DNA from: Thiotrichaceae bacterium UBA7357
GTDB taxonomy: Bacteria; Pseudomonadota; Gammaproteobacteria; Eutrophobiales; Eutrophobiaceae
Direction of reading: 5' to 3'
Assembly: GCA_002470825.1 (NCBI GenBank)
Contig: DKOR01000018.1
Coordinates: 132,529 to 196,528, forward strand
Length of the DNA: 64,000 nucleotides
Below the pieces are notes generated by a model that had not been told where the DNA came from, did no database searches, and was given only the letters and a program-made list of their open reading frames with translations. Below, one piece after another: positions 1 through 9,171 of the stretch. Position 1 is the stretch's first letter. Each line of letters opens with the position of its first letter. Made by a program: the position numbers and the translations under genes.

Positions 1-597
1 GAGCCGCCGCCAATGAATAACTATCGGAATAATCTGCCTGAAGCTTTAAAAGAGATCGTAAATAAAGCTTTGAACAAAGATCTTTCTAATCGCTACAAGA
101 TGGGATTAGATTTTGCTGCAGATCTTACTAAAGCATTTGATATGTTGGGGAAGCCTAGAGAAGATATTTTTGTTAAAGAAAGATTTAATGCTGTCAAAAC
201 ATTAGAATTTTTTGCTGATTTTGACGACACAGAAATTTGGGAAATTTTACATGCTAGTACATGGAAAGCTTATCATACTAATGATGATATTATTGTTGAA
301 GGAGATATAGATGATTGTTTTTATGTCATCGTTAATGGCAGTGTTGAGGTGACGAAAAATAGATCAGTCATTCGAAGGTTGGAAAAAGGCGATTGTTTTG
401 GTGAAATGGGTTATCTATCTAAAACTAAGCGAACTGCCACTATCAAATCACTTGATTGTACGTCGATAATGAAAATTAATTCAACAGTGATTAATCAGGC
501 ATCAATAAATTGCCAGGTACGATTTTACAAGGTTTTTTTGAGAACCTTAATAAATCGACTATCTGAAACTACAGAAAAGATATCTCAGGAGGTCTGA
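1..597 (+). CDS. Ser/Thr protein kinase C-terminal part with cyclic-nucleotide-binding domain (5' truncated by window edge)
   Basis: The reading frame is open to the first base, so the gene starts outside the window. The first ~45 visible residues look like the last helices of a Hanks-type kinase C-lobe (PPP, then IVNKAL, KDLSNRY). Residues from about 60 form a cNMP-binding (CAP-ED) domain, with the phosphate-binding cassette FGEMGYLSKTKRTATI holding the conserved Glu and Arg that bind cyclic nucleotide phosphate. From family knowledge this is a cytosolic kinase whose activity or location answers to cAMP or cGMP. The presence of the catalytic loop cannot be checked here. A class III cyclase lies at the opposite window edge, which suggests cyclic nucleotide signalling in this organism. 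Confidence 0.8.
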   Translation, partial: EPPPMNNYRNNLPEALKEIVNKALNKDLSNRYKMGLDFAADLTKAFDMLGKPREDIFVKERFNAVKTLEFFADFDDTEIWEILHASTWKAYHTNDDIIVEGDIDDCFYVIVNGSVEVTKNRSVIRRLEKGDCFGEMGYLSKTKRTATIKSLDCTSIMKINSTVINQASINCQVRFYKVFLRTLINRLSETTEKISQEV

Positions 598-915
598 TTA
601 ATATCAGGGTATTAGGGGATAATGGGACAATATAGAATTAATTTATTGGATATCCTTTATATGGAGGGTTCCAATGCTTGTAATGTGATTTAATAAAACA
701 TCTTATTTAATTGGACAATAATTTCTCATATGTTGGTTAAAGATATTAACTTTTAAATGAGCATGCAGTTAGAAGTTATTGTTGAAAATAGTAAAAATTA
801 AAAACCTAAAACTTATAGGCTGAGAATGCTAAAGAAGATATAATATTCTTGATGTTTCAAGTAATAACGAAATATATATATAACTTATATTACCTGTGTA
901 AAGTATTAAATTTAG
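598..915. other. Intergenic stretch without a recognised gene
   Basis: This AT-rich stretch lies between the kinase stop codon and the tRNA-Arg gene, which is on the opposite strand. I see no ORF with a ribosome-binding site, no clear hairpin followed by a T-run and no repeat. It probably holds only the 3' flanks of the two genes. Confidence 0.4.
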
Positions 916-989
916 TGTCCCCAACAGGAGTCGAACCTGTAATCTACTCCTTAGGAGGGAGTTGCGTTATCCAATTACGCTATGGGGAC
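916..989 (-). tRNA. tRNA-Arg(CCT)
   Basis: Read on the minus strand, this folds as a 74-nt cloverleaf. The acceptor stem is GTCCCCA with TGGGGAC, the D arm is GCG...CGC, the anticodon stem is ACTCC with GGAGT, the loop is CTCCTAA, and the T arm is ACAGG-TTCGACT-CCTGT. The anticodon is CCT, which reads AGG arginine codons. The CCA end is not encoded; the bases after the discriminator are CT. Confidence 0.95.
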
Positions 990-1249
990 ATATGAAGTAT
1001 ATCCACACTCTAATTTTAGCCATACTTTAGTTGCGCATCCAGTGTTATCTGTCAATTAAGCTACTCAAGATCCTTATAATTCTACAAGTATATAAATAAT
1101 ACAATATACTAAAAGAAACAGGTCATAGTTTAAATCACGAATCAGGATTGGATGGTTATATTCAACTCAGCTAATAATGTATTTTACTTTCATCATGATT
1201 ATTATTTTGAAATGGTAAAGTAATCAAAATCAACAAAGGCATAACAAAT

Positions 1250-2212
1250 ATGTACGATACATCATCTTTACTCAATCAAAGAAAATTTCCAATGATTAAG
1301 CGAAAGAGCCTAACTACGCTACAAATCAATATTGGCTTGAAGTGTAATCAGCAGTGTTTTCATTGCCATGTTAATTCGAGCCCCAAAAGAAAAGAAAAAA
1401 TGTCTAATGCCACTATTAAGGCAATTAAGCTATTTCTAAAAAATAATAATATTGAATCACTTGATATCACTGGTGGTGCGCCAGAACTTCACTCAGAATT
1501 CAGATCTCTTATAAAATATGCGCGTGAAAATGATGTGCATGTTATAGATCGGTGTAATCTGACTATTTTAGAAGAGCCAGGGATGGAATACCTTGCGCAA
1601 TTTTTAGCAGATTATGAAGTAGAAATTATAGCTTCTCTACCTTGCTATGAACTAGAAAATGTTGATAAACAACGAGGTGTAGGTGTGTTTGAGAAAAGTA
1701 TCAGGGGTTTGAAAAAATTGAATAAAGTAGGTTATGGACATTCAAATTTGGAGTTACCTTTGAATTTAGTATTTAATCCTCAGGGGGCAGCATTGCCACC
1801 ACCACAAGATTATCTGGAACGAACTTATAAAAAAGAATTATTGGAGAGGCATGGAATTAAATTCAATAAACTTTTTACATTATGTAATATGCCAATAAAC
1901 AGATTTGGAAGTACCTTGGTATCCAAAAATCAATTAGATGACTATATGAGAATGCTTACGGGTTCGCATAGGGAAGAGAATCTAAGAGATGTGATGTGTC
2001 GTAGTTTAATCAGTGTTGACTGGCAAGGTTATGTATATGATTGTGATTTTAATCAAATGTTGAATATAAATTTAAATGATGCCGAAGAAAAAATATCGAT
2101 TTCTGATTTGGTTGGTAATGATATTGAAGGTGATATAATTGCAGTGCGGGATCATTGTTATGGTTGTACGGCAGGGCAAGGTAGTAGCTGTAGCGGTGCA
2201 TTAACTGCTTGA
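1250..2212 (+). CDS. arsS: Arsenosugar biosynthesis radical SAM protein ArsS
   Basis: A 320-residue radical SAM enzyme of the ArsS type (radical SAM/Cys-rich, C-terminal DUF3641). From family knowledge ArsS transfers the 5'-deoxyadenosyl group of SAM to dimethylarsenic, giving the precursor of oxo-arsenosugars. The cluster-binding motif CNQQCFHCH (CxxxCxxC) is near residues 32-40, followed by the SAM-binding segment DITGGAPEL. The C-terminal region carries extra cysteines (MCRS, YDCDF, CYGCTAGQGSSC) typical of the family. The ATG at 1250 follows an AAAGG ribosome-binding site at about 10 nt and gives the usual short N-terminal lead. The two genes after it belong to the same pathway. ArsM, the expected methyltransferase partner, is not in this window. 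Confidence 0.88.
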   Translation: MYDTSSLLNQRKFPMIKRKSLTTLQINIGLKCNQQCFHCHVNSSPKRKEKMSNATIKAIKLFLKNNNIESLDITGGAPELHSEFRSLIKYARENDVHVIDRCNLTILEEPGMEYLAQFLADYEVEIIASLPCYELENVDKQRGVGVFEKSIRGLKKLNKVGYGHSNLELPLNLVFNPQGAALPPPQDYLERTYKKELLERHGIKFNKLFTLCNMPINRFGSTLVSKNQLDDYMRMLTGSHREENLRDVMCRSLISVDWQGYVYDCDFNQMLNINLNDAEEKISISDLVGNDIEGDIIAVRDHCYGCTAGQGSSCSGALTA

Positions 2213-2218
2213 GATTAT

Positions 2219-2899
2219 ATGCAAAAAAAAATATCTATTATAATCCCAACACTAAATGAAGCCGACCAAGTTGAACGACAGCTGGCTAAGCTTCAGACGT
2301 TACGGAAAAATGGTCATGAGGTGATTTTAGTAGATGGTGGCAGTATTGATGGTACAGTTTCATTAGTAATATCATTATGTGATCAAGTTTATGAGTCTCA
2401 ACGATCACGCTCAATTCAAATGAACTATGGAGCAAGAAAAGCGACGGGAAAATGTTACGTATTTTTACATGCTGATACAATTCTTCCAGATGACATTATT
2501 CAGTTTTTGTTGAAGATTAATAATATTGAAGAAAAATGGGGCAGGTTCGATATAAGTCTGTCAGGAAGACACTGGCTATTCCGTGTTATTGAGTCATTTA
2601 TTAATTGTCGATCAAGTTTTACAGGTATTGTTACAGGTGATCAGGTTATTTTTATTGGAGAGGAATTGTTTTCCAGAGTGGGAGGATATCCAGAAATAGC
2701 TTTAATGGAAGATATTGCTATATCTAGTTTGTTGATTAAATTTTCAAAGCCAATTCGAACTAGAAAAAAGGTAATCAGTTCTAGTCGACGTTGGGAAAAA
2801 AATGGAATATTTAAAACAATTATAACAATGTGGATATTAAGATTATTATATTTCTTTGATTATGATATTAATAAAATAGCAAGATACTATGGAAAATGA
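2219..2899 (+). CDS. Arsenosugar biosynthesis glycosyltransferase, GT2-like (TIGR04283 type)
   Basis: A 226-residue GT-A fold glycosyltransferase. The N-terminus has the nucleotide-sugar binding strand ISIIIPTLNEADQ and the VDGGSIDGT segment, with a metal-binding HADT (DxD-like) near residue 83. The short length, the QMNYGA motif and the position directly after arsS match the TIGR04283 family that co-occurs with arsenosugar genes. The exact sugar step is not established. It starts 6 nt after arsS stops and overlaps the next gene by 11 nt, so the three genes are one transcription unit. An SRRWEKNG motif near the C-terminus is also typical of the family. Confidence 0.82.
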   Translation: MQKKISIIIPTLNEADQVERQLAKLQTLRKNGHEVILVDGGSIDGTVSLVISLCDQVYESQRSRSIQMNYGARKATGKCYVFLHADTILPDDIIQFLLKINNIEEKWGRFDISLSGRHWLFRVIESFINCRSSFTGIVTGDQVIFIGEELFSRVGGYPEIALMEDIAISSLLIKFSKPIRTRKKVISSSRRWEKNGIFKTIITMWILRLLYFFDYDINKIARYYGK

Positions 2900-3533
2900 A
2901 TTTTCTAGAGGAGCTCTCTTAATCTTTACAAAAGCACCTGTGCGCGGACATGTTAAAACACGATTAATCCCAAGCATTGGTCTAGAGCATGCTACTTCGA
3001 TATATCAAGAAATTTTAACAAAGACGCTAAGCACGGCAAGAAAATCTAATTTTTCTTCTATACAGGTATGGGTTGATGGTGGGGTTGAGCATGCTTATTT
3101 TAAGCGTTTAAAAAGTAGGCATAAGGTTAAATTTTACAAACAGAAAGGTAAGGATTTAGGAGTACGAATGATGAACGCCTTTAAAATTGCTTTACGTCAA
3201 TATTCTCATGCTGTTTTAATTGGTGGAGACTGTCCTTCATTAGAATATTTAGATTTAATAATGGCAAGTGACTATCTTAAGAACAATACAGATGTAGTCT
3301 TAGGCCCTGCAATTGATGGCGGTTACTATTTGATAGGTTTAAATAAAAACAATGCTCAAATATTCACAAATGTAAAATGGGGTAAAAGCGGAGTGTTTGC
3401 TCACACTTGTGAAAATATAAGTGCTCTAGGCTTGAAGCTTGACTTGTTGCCAGAGCGTTGGGATGTTGACCGAACTGTTGATTTACTACCTTACTTCAAG
3501 ATGAAACGAAAAAACGCCACTCTTTACTACTAA
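2889..3533 (+). CDS. Arsenosugar biosynthesis glycosyltransferase, DUF2064 type (TIGR04282)
   Basis: A 214-residue GT-A nucleotidyl/glycosyltransferase-like protein (DUF2064). Family marks are FTKAPVRGHVKTRL near the N-terminus, IGGDCPSL around residue 113 and GPAIDGGYYLIGL around residue 140. It resembles MobA and CofC-type folds, but in this context it matches the TIGR04282 family linked to arsenosugar synthesis. The start lies inside the 3' end of the preceding glycosyltransferase (11-nt overlap), which points to translational coupling. The C-terminus ends at the usual RWDVDRTVDL segment with little beyond it. The precise substrate is unknown. Confidence 0.82.
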   Translation: MENEFSRGALLIFTKAPVRGHVKTRLIPSIGLEHATSIYQEILTKTLSTARKSNFSSIQVWVDGGVEHAYFKRLKSRHKVKFYKQKGKDLGVRMMNAFKIALRQYSHAVLIGGDCPSLEYLDLIMASDYLKNNTDVVLGPAIDGGYYLIGLNKNNAQIFTNVKWGKSGVFAHTCENISALGLKLDLLPERWDVDRTVDLLPYFKMKRKNATLYY

Positions 3534-3761
3534 ACAACAAACCTGTTTCGACAAGTGTCAGTGAAATGACAGAATGTTGAGTCTGTTCTTCATTTGTGTG
3601 GTCATCAGTATTTGATGTTTATGGTGAATCTCAATGTCAAGATTAACGATTAAATCAATTAGTAAATAGGTCATATTTGATGTGAATGCCCTACACTTTT
3701 AGCAGATAAATAGTTTCTATAAGAACCAATACTCAAGTTTATTTTAACTTTCTGTAACGCA

Positions 3762-3788
3762 TTGCGTAGACATACTTTATTCTATAAT
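3762..3788 (+). promoter_or_regulatory. Probable sigma-70 promoter for tRNA-Ser
   Basis: A perfect -10 box TATAAT lies at 3783-3788. A weak -35 TTGCGT at 3762-3767 has a short 15-nt spacer. Transcription would start near 3795, about 12 nt before the mature tRNA-Ser 5' end. Stable RNA promoters often have a strong -10 box, which supports the call. Confidence 0.5.
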
Positions 3789-3806
3789 CTCCGATACGGT
3801 AGAGAA

Positions 3807-3897
3807 GGAGAGGTGTCCGAGTGGTTTAAGGAGCACGCTTGGAAAGCGTGTATACGTTAATAGCGTATCGAGGGTTCGAATCCCTCTCTCTCCGCCA
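3807..3897 (+). tRNA. tRNA-Ser(GGA)
   Basis: A 91-nt class II tRNA. The acceptor GGAGAGG pairs with TCTCTCC (one G-T), the anticodon stem is CACGC with GCGTG around loop TTGGAAA, there is a long variable arm (TATACGTTAATAGCGTA), the T arm is GAGGG-TTCGAAT-CCCTC, and CCA is encoded. The anticodon GGA reads TCC and TCT serine codons. It lies between the arsenosugar cassette and the acetyltransferase pair. Confidence 0.97.
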
Positions 3898-4180
3898 TTA
3901 CTATGAATAAACCATAAACTTTCATTATACATACCCAAAGGCATACTCCAAATAATTAACTGTAGTTTGTGTATTGTTATATTGAGTAACGTGTTTGTGC
4001 CGTGAAAAATAATTGGTCTAGTCGAAAAATCGACTTCTGCTAACCACACCTCCGGGATCCCCCCGTGTTCTGAAAAACGCATAGGCACCATCTACATAGC
4101 ATTTTGGATGGGTGATTTTAGTTTTTGTACATCTGCTTACTATGATAGTTTTAGAATGAGAAAGACAAATATTAGGACCA

Positions 4181-5272
4181 CTATAATTTTGTATTTTTTA
4201 TACGAATAATACAGTCAATTGTAGCATGCTGGAAATCCATAAATTCATTCGGTTTACATCCAATAACTTTTGGATCAAATGACCCCAAAACATCAATTTC
4301 TAATTGGTTGGCTAATTTCCTTATTAAAGGCTCGACGACTTCCATTGTTAGTCTGTTTTTCGAATTAATGTTAGCCCATACATTTGGATGGTAGGGAGTA
4401 AGAAGAAAAACTGGAGTAACACCTTTGTTAATTAGAGAGCGTATGTGTCTACGATATAGATCTAATGCATTAAGATCATAGTATGTGCCTTCCGTAAGAT
4501 ATGTTGGTTCTATCAACGGGATTGGAAAAACTTTCGAATTATCTATTTTTTTTGCAGAATAGATGATACTTCCATCAGGTAACAAAACAGAGTCTTCTAA
4601 TCCAACCTCTTCGTCAAAAGAAGGAGCATCCTTGATTGATTCTTTGCCATTAGCGGCCAAAAACATTGCTTTTTTTATAGATCGAATCGTATATTCAAGA
4701 CTTAATAGATTTGATAGTTTAGCACTGTTGAACTTGTCAGAGTTTGTCGTGAGTGTATCAACCTGTTCCAACTCCTTCAATGCATTCATATATACATCTG
4801 GGTACGCATTCTGCCAAGCTAAGCCTTTACCAATATGGAATACCCAAGGATCTATACAAAAAATAATTTTATTTGGTTTTTGATTAGAGTTGGTAGCAGC
4901 AAAGGAAAGTGCAATATGATCTTCAAGTAGAGCACCAGAAACTGCGAGATTAAAAATCTTTTCGCACATTTCTGCCAAGGAACTTTTTTTTCGAAAACTA
5001 CTCAATTGCATTGCGTGGCTGCTACCAATTATCACGCAGTCAACTTCACCAACTGATTGCGCTAATTCAATCTTAATCTTTCGATCATTCCATGAATGAG
5101 ATTTGAAAAATAAGCCATGATGAGATTGTATCAATCTATTAGCGTATTCCTTCGAGCTATTACTGGATACCCTGTAAATTCCTGCAGGGTCATACACAAT
5201 GTTGACTGAAACAGCTGCGGACAACACTAATGTAGCAAACAATCCTAATATTATCAGATAGCGTTTCGACAT
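4181..5272 (-). CDS. SGNH-like, probable polysaccharide O-acetylation partner (AlgJ/AlgX-like role)
   Basis: A 363-residue protein with an N-terminal signal anchor (about residues 5-25, YLIILGLFATLVLSAAVSV). The rest is probably periplasmic. A GSSHA motif (about residues 83-87) gives a candidate SGNH Ser nucleophile, and MDFQHA near the C-terminus matches the D-x-x-H of the SGNH catalytic pair. It lies 3 nt after the MBOAT gene, the usual arrangement for AlgI with AlgJ or AlgX-type proteins that transfer acetyl groups to an exported glycan. No specific polysaccharide pathway is visible nearby, so the acceptor is unknown. The family assignment comes from motifs and context rather than overall recognition. 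Confidence 0.62.
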   Translation of the reverse strand: MSKRYLIILGLFATLVLSAAVSVNIVYDPAGIYRVSSNSSKEYANRLIQSHHGLFFKSHSWNDRKIKIELAQSVGEVDCVIIGSSHAMQLSSFRKKSSLAEMCEKIFNLAVSGALLEDHIALSFAATNSNQKPNKIIFCIDPWVFHIGKGLAWQNAYPDVYMNALKELEQVDTLTTNSDKFNSAKLSNLLSLEYTIRSIKKAMFLAANGKESIKDAPSFDEEVGLEDSVLLPDGSIIYSAKKIDNSKVFPIPLIEPTYLTEGTYYDLNALDLYRRHIRSLINKGVTPVFLLTPYHPNVWANINSKNRLTMEVVEPLIRKLANQLEIDVLGSFDPKVIGCKPNEFMDFQHATIDCIIRIKNTKL

Positions 5273-5275
5273 TGT

Positions 5276-6820
5276 TCAGAACTGAAAATATAGGAATTGG
5301 CTCGTCTTTTTAAGATTCAGCAAAGCAAATCCTAAAACAAGCCCAGCCATTACTGCCCATACCTTGGTAGGACGCCAACTCAACCAACTTATCTGACGCT
5401 CATTCCGACTTGAGTCCAATGCAAGTGAGTAATGGGTGAGCCATTGCTGAACATTGGGCAATATCCAGACAACAAATAACCCTCCAACAAGCCAACAGAT
5501 AGTAACCTTTCCAGCACCACCACCTATTAATGGGGCCAAACCATTAAAAATGATGTAATCGCTCCGTACCATGTGGCTCAGGAATGGGTAAAACTGATTG
5601 GGTAAACTAATCCCATTCAGCCCTATCATGCCCGATAAAATACTCATTGCTGCATCCATATTTTCCGCACGGAAAAACACCCATGCAGCCGTTACCGCTA
5701 TAAAAGTCAAAAAAATCATAAATATATGGGCAAATTTTCCTAATGGCACGGCGCTTGTTCCAATCAGTGTACGCCAACTATGGTTGAGCACTAAGTACGC
5801 ACCGTGCAACCCTCCCCAAATAATGAAATTCCACCCAGCACCGTGCCATAAACCGCCTAGAAGCATGGTTGCCATTATATTCCGATAGCGGATGAATTTA
5901 CCATGACGGTTGCCCCCGAGAGGTATGTAGAGATATTCTCGTAAGAATGCGGACAATGTTATGTGCCAACGCCGCCAGAAATCAATAATATTTGAAGCTT
6001 TGTAAGGTGAATTGAAGTTCAGCGGAAGACGAATATTGAACATGCGCGATAAACCTATAGCCATATCCGAATATCCTGAAAAATCGAAATACAATTGCAG
6101 GGAGTAAGCTAGTGCCCCAAACCAAGCTTCAAAAAACATTGACTGCTCACCACTAGCAGCGCCATTAAAAACCGGTGTGGCATATAAGGCGAACTGGTCT
6201 GCAAGTACAACTTTTTTGAATAACCCAACAGCAAAAATTGTAATGCCAATAGCCAAATGATCATAATTTAGTTTATATACCCAATCTTTTGCAAACTGAG
6301 GCATCATTTCCTTATGGTGGACAATCGGGCCAGCAATTAACTGAGGAAAGAAAGTGACAAATAAACAATAATGCAGAAAATTATATTCTCTTGTTTTTCC
6401 TTTATATGCATCGACTAAATAAGCTATTTGCTGAAAGGTAAAAAAAGAAATTGCCAAAGGTAAAATAATGGTCTTTAAATTAAAGTCTAATCCAATTGCC
6501 AGGTTCAAATTATCTACAAAAAAATTGGCGTATTTAAAATAACCGAGAAGTACAATATTCCCAGAAATCCCAATAAAAAGTAATGATTTCTCATGGGACC
6601 AGACCTTCTTTACTAACATCACTCCAATCGAATAATTAAACAGAATCGAGAATAGTATTAATCCAAGATAAGCAGGATTCCACCATCCATAAAAAAAAAG
6701 TGAGGCACCCACTAACCAAGAAATAGCAATTCTATGATGCCCTTTCTTGCCAATCATAAAAAAGCCAATCAATGTAAATGGTAAAAATAGAAAGATGAAT
6801 GCGTAAGAGTTGAAAAGCAT
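5276..6820 (-). CDS. AlgI-type MBOAT membrane O-acyltransferase
   Basis: A 514-residue multi-spanning MBOAT protein of the AlgI/DltB type, starting at MLFNSYAFIFLFLPF, the usual N-terminus of this family. The frame runs 39 codons further upstream, but that lead does not look like the family, so I chose the ATG at 6818-6820. Family signatures are FDFSGYSDMAIG, FWRRWHITLSAFLREYLYIP and GGLWHGAGWNFIIWGGLHG; the latter holds the catalytic His. From family knowledge it brings acetyl groups from the cytoplasm to a periplasmic acceptor. It forms a two-gene operon with the SGNH-like partner 3 nt downstream. Its base composition looks somewhat richer in GC than its flanks, a weak hint of transfer. Confidence 0.88.
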   Translation of the reverse strand: MLFNSYAFIFLFLPFTLIGFFMIGKKGHHRIAISWLVGASLFFYGWWNPAYLGLILFSILFNYSIGVMLVKKVWSHEKSLLFIGISGNIVLLGYFKYANFFVDNLNLAIGLDFNLKTIILPLAISFFTFQQIAYLVDAYKGKTREYNFLHYCLFVTFFPQLIAGPIVHHKEMMPQFAKDWVYKLNYDHLAIGITIFAVGLFKKVVLADQFALYATPVFNGAASGEQSMFFEAWFGALAYSLQLYFDFSGYSDMAIGLSRMFNIRLPLNFNSPYKASNIIDFWRRWHITLSAFLREYLYIPLGGNRHGKFIRYRNIMATMLLGGLWHGAGWNFIIWGGLHGAYLVLNHSWRTLIGTSAVPLGKFAHIFMIFLTFIAVTAAWVFFRAENMDAAMSILSGMIGLNGISLPNQFYPFLSHMVRSDYIIFNGLAPLIGGGAGKVTICWLVGGLFVVWILPNVQQWLTHYSLALDSSRNERQISWLSWRPTKVWAVMAGLVLGFALLNLKKTSQFLYFQF

Positions 6821-7952
6821 ATTTTTATTATATCTAACGACCTCTAAATTGTAACGCAACATCTTTCGGTATGAAAAAAATAAGAAGTGAAGTGTTGAAT
6901 AATGGAACACTATGCGTATTTTGATAGTAAGGAACATACTTCATAGGAACTAAGACTCAGAAGGATGGGTACTAACTGATTTAGAAATGGACCATCTTTT
7001 TGGTAAGGATTTAGTTCTCTCAGTTTTACTGAAAACATCTCTTGCTGCTGTGACTGTTGTAAATAACAATTAGCTTAATCTAGCTGTATTGCCAATAAGT
7101 TACTATAACGATGAAGAGCTGTTTTTTGTAAATTAATTCTGTAGCTTATGTTGGATTGTAAGCTTCTTAATCGCTTTACTTCCTCGAGTCTTTTCGTTAT
7201 CTATTACGACATATGTAAAGGACATACCAGAAAAAATATTTCTTGAAATAGCATTCAATTTAGATTTACCAGCAATGAAAGTTCTTCATTTTTTTGTAGA
7301 TAAATATCAATCCGTCTTTACACACAGAAGACATAAATGGTTAAGAAGAGGTATAAAAGTATATGCAGAGGTATTTATGGCACTTTTACATAAAAAATAT
7401 CTGAGTTGGCTTATCTATAATAGTTAAGAAAAGTGATGTTCTTTCTAAGGTGCCAACATAAAACGTATCCTGAGAATCAAGGTAACTAGGATGTGCTGTT
7501 TCTATCCTCAGAATTATTCTCTAAGAGTAATCCATTTCCTGTTCTTGAGTGTAGTAAAATTTGTCGATATGTCGTAACATTTTGATGTAATAAAATTATA
7601 CAGATTGTGTAACAGAAGGTTGTCTAAATTAGGTGAGATTCCCTATATTTTCTCAATTTTAGCGAAATTAATAGAGATACTGGATAACTCTAGACTGTAA
7701 CCACTGCCATATTCTGTATGCGACTAATTGAATAAAATTATATTTCTAGATTTAGATAATGATCCTATATTTGATATTCAGATACTATATGAATATAGAG
7801 TAACTGTGATTTGTAATGAACGCAGATTCAATTATATTATAAATATTAAGATGCTGGGTCGATTATTCTAATGAGATAAAAGGATTTACTGCTATACATT
7901 ACGTATAAAGGCTTTTTCGATAACTTCATCAATTATAAATTTACTTCACACA
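6821..7952. other. 1.1-kb gap with no intact gene; one start-less open frame at about 7149-7427 (+)
   Basis: No ATG-started ORF of useful length lies here. On the plus strand a frame stays open for about 93 codons from 7149 to the TAA at 7425-7427. It has a hydrophobic start (WIVSFLIALLPRVF) and then a mixed, basic segment (FTHRRHKWLRRGIKVYAEVF). Its only ATG is deep inside, so it looks like either a decayed gene or a chance frame. I do not recognise the product. 7428-7952 is AT-rich with stops in all frames. The region must also carry the promoters of the diverging acyltransferase and DUF6607 genes. Confidence 0.4.
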
Positions 7953-9110
7953 ATGCCAAATATATTTAAATTTTTGTATCAACTCTATATAGCCTTATTT
8001 TATATATTTTTTGTCGCGAACACCTATGCCTACGAGAATGATGTCAATGCATCATCTTGTGAAGAACGACAGCAATTTACCTTTAGCTGGCAATTTAATA
8101 CACACTGCGACATGGTCCCAAGAGGTGGAACCACTCATGGAACAAAAATATCTTTGGATCCAAGCCCACATCAAGGCTGGTTAGATCTAAAAGAAAAAGG
8201 GCTATCGAAGTTTGAAAAAGATCGAAGAGCTATATTAGCTATGTCCGGGCCTTATCGCACAAGTTTTGATTTTATTGAAATAGTCGGTTATATCCCTAGT
8301 TTCCGCCCAGACAAACCATATCAATCTTGGGGGACTGAATATGTTTACGTAGTTGAAGATCAGGACGATTTTATTAGCCTGCAACATATCATGGTTATGT
8401 ATGTAAAAACCAACGATAAAATTTCAGAGCCAATAGTAATGAAACATTGGCGTCAGGATTGGCAATATGAGAAACAAGAAATTCTTAGCTACATTGGCAA
8501 TAACACATGGAAAAAGGTAAGTCTGTCAAAAGAAGAAATTAATGGTAACTGGTCACAAGCTGTTTATCAGGTTGAAGATTCTCCTCGATATGAATCATTT
8601 GGTCGATGGGAACATAACTCTGATTTTTCCACTTGGCTGAGTGCAAAGACGTGGCGTCCCCTGCCTCGACGCGAATACAGTGTCCGTGATGACTATCAGA
8701 TTCTCGATGGCTTTAATCGTCATACTATAGTGCCGAGCGGTTGGGTTCATGAACAGGAAAACTACAAATTAGTCCTAAATTCCAATGATAAATTTAAACA
8801 AAAAAAATCTTATTTATCTAAGGAGTTAGGTTTAAATCGATATGAACGAATTGTCGAACATGATTTCACTCCGGGTCACCGTTATTGGGAAAAAACCAAC
8901 TCTTACTGGCGAGATGTACGAATTATATGGTCAGAACTTATTCATAAAAAATCAGTGCTAGTGATGGAGAAATTAGTAGATGGACAACCTCTTTTTATCA
9001 ACCTGTTCGATTACGCGGAAAAATTACAAATTCAGCCATATGATTCTGAAAAGGGAAAAATATTTATACGTAAGACTCTAACCGATTATATAAAGATTCA
9101 TGCTTCCTAG
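7953..9110 (+). CDS. Secreted DUF6607-family protein of unknown function
   Basis: A 385-residue protein with an N-terminal hydrophobic segment (FLYQLYIALFYIFFVANTYA) ending in a plausible signal peptidase site near residue 27, so it is probably exported. The HCDMVPRGGTTHG segment, the aromatic-rich body (WGTEYVYVVED, MKHWRQDWQYE, GRWEHN) and the length match my recollection of the DUF6607 family in marine and environmental bacteria. No enzymatic motif is evident. It stands alone, converging with the cyclophilin gene downstream. Function is unknown. Confidence 0.65.
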   Translation: MPNIFKFLYQLYIALFYIFFVANTYAYENDVNASSCEERQQFTFSWQFNTHCDMVPRGGTTHGTKISLDPSPHQGWLDLKEKGLSKFEKDRRAILAMSGPYRTSFDFIEIVGYIPSFRPDKPYQSWGTEYVYVVEDQDDFISLQHIMVMYVKTNDKISEPIVMKHWRQDWQYEKQEILSYIGNNTWKKVSLSKEEINGNWSQAVYQVEDSPRYESFGRWEHNSDFSTWLSAKTWRPLPRREYSVRDDYQILDGFNRHTIVPSGWVHEQENYKLVLNSNDKFKQKKSYLSKELGLNRYERIVEHDFTPGHRYWEKTNSYWRDVRIIWSELIHKKSVLVMEKLVDGQPLFINLFDYAEKLQIQPYDSEKGKIFIRKTLTDYIKIHAS

Positions 9111-9171
9111 ATTGAGAATAAGAGTTACGCCATAACTTTTTTTAATGCATAGGCTTTATCACTATAAATCG

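Noticed and set aside
3881..3897. tRNA-Ser 3' end as an integration site
   Set aside because: I found no second copy of this sequence in the window and no integrase, so an att site is unsupported.
3777..4091. 104-codon minus-strand ORF across tRNA-Ser
   Set aside because: Its sequence (RGIRTLDTLLTYTRFPSVL) is the well-known false translation of the antisense of a tRNA-Ser gene.
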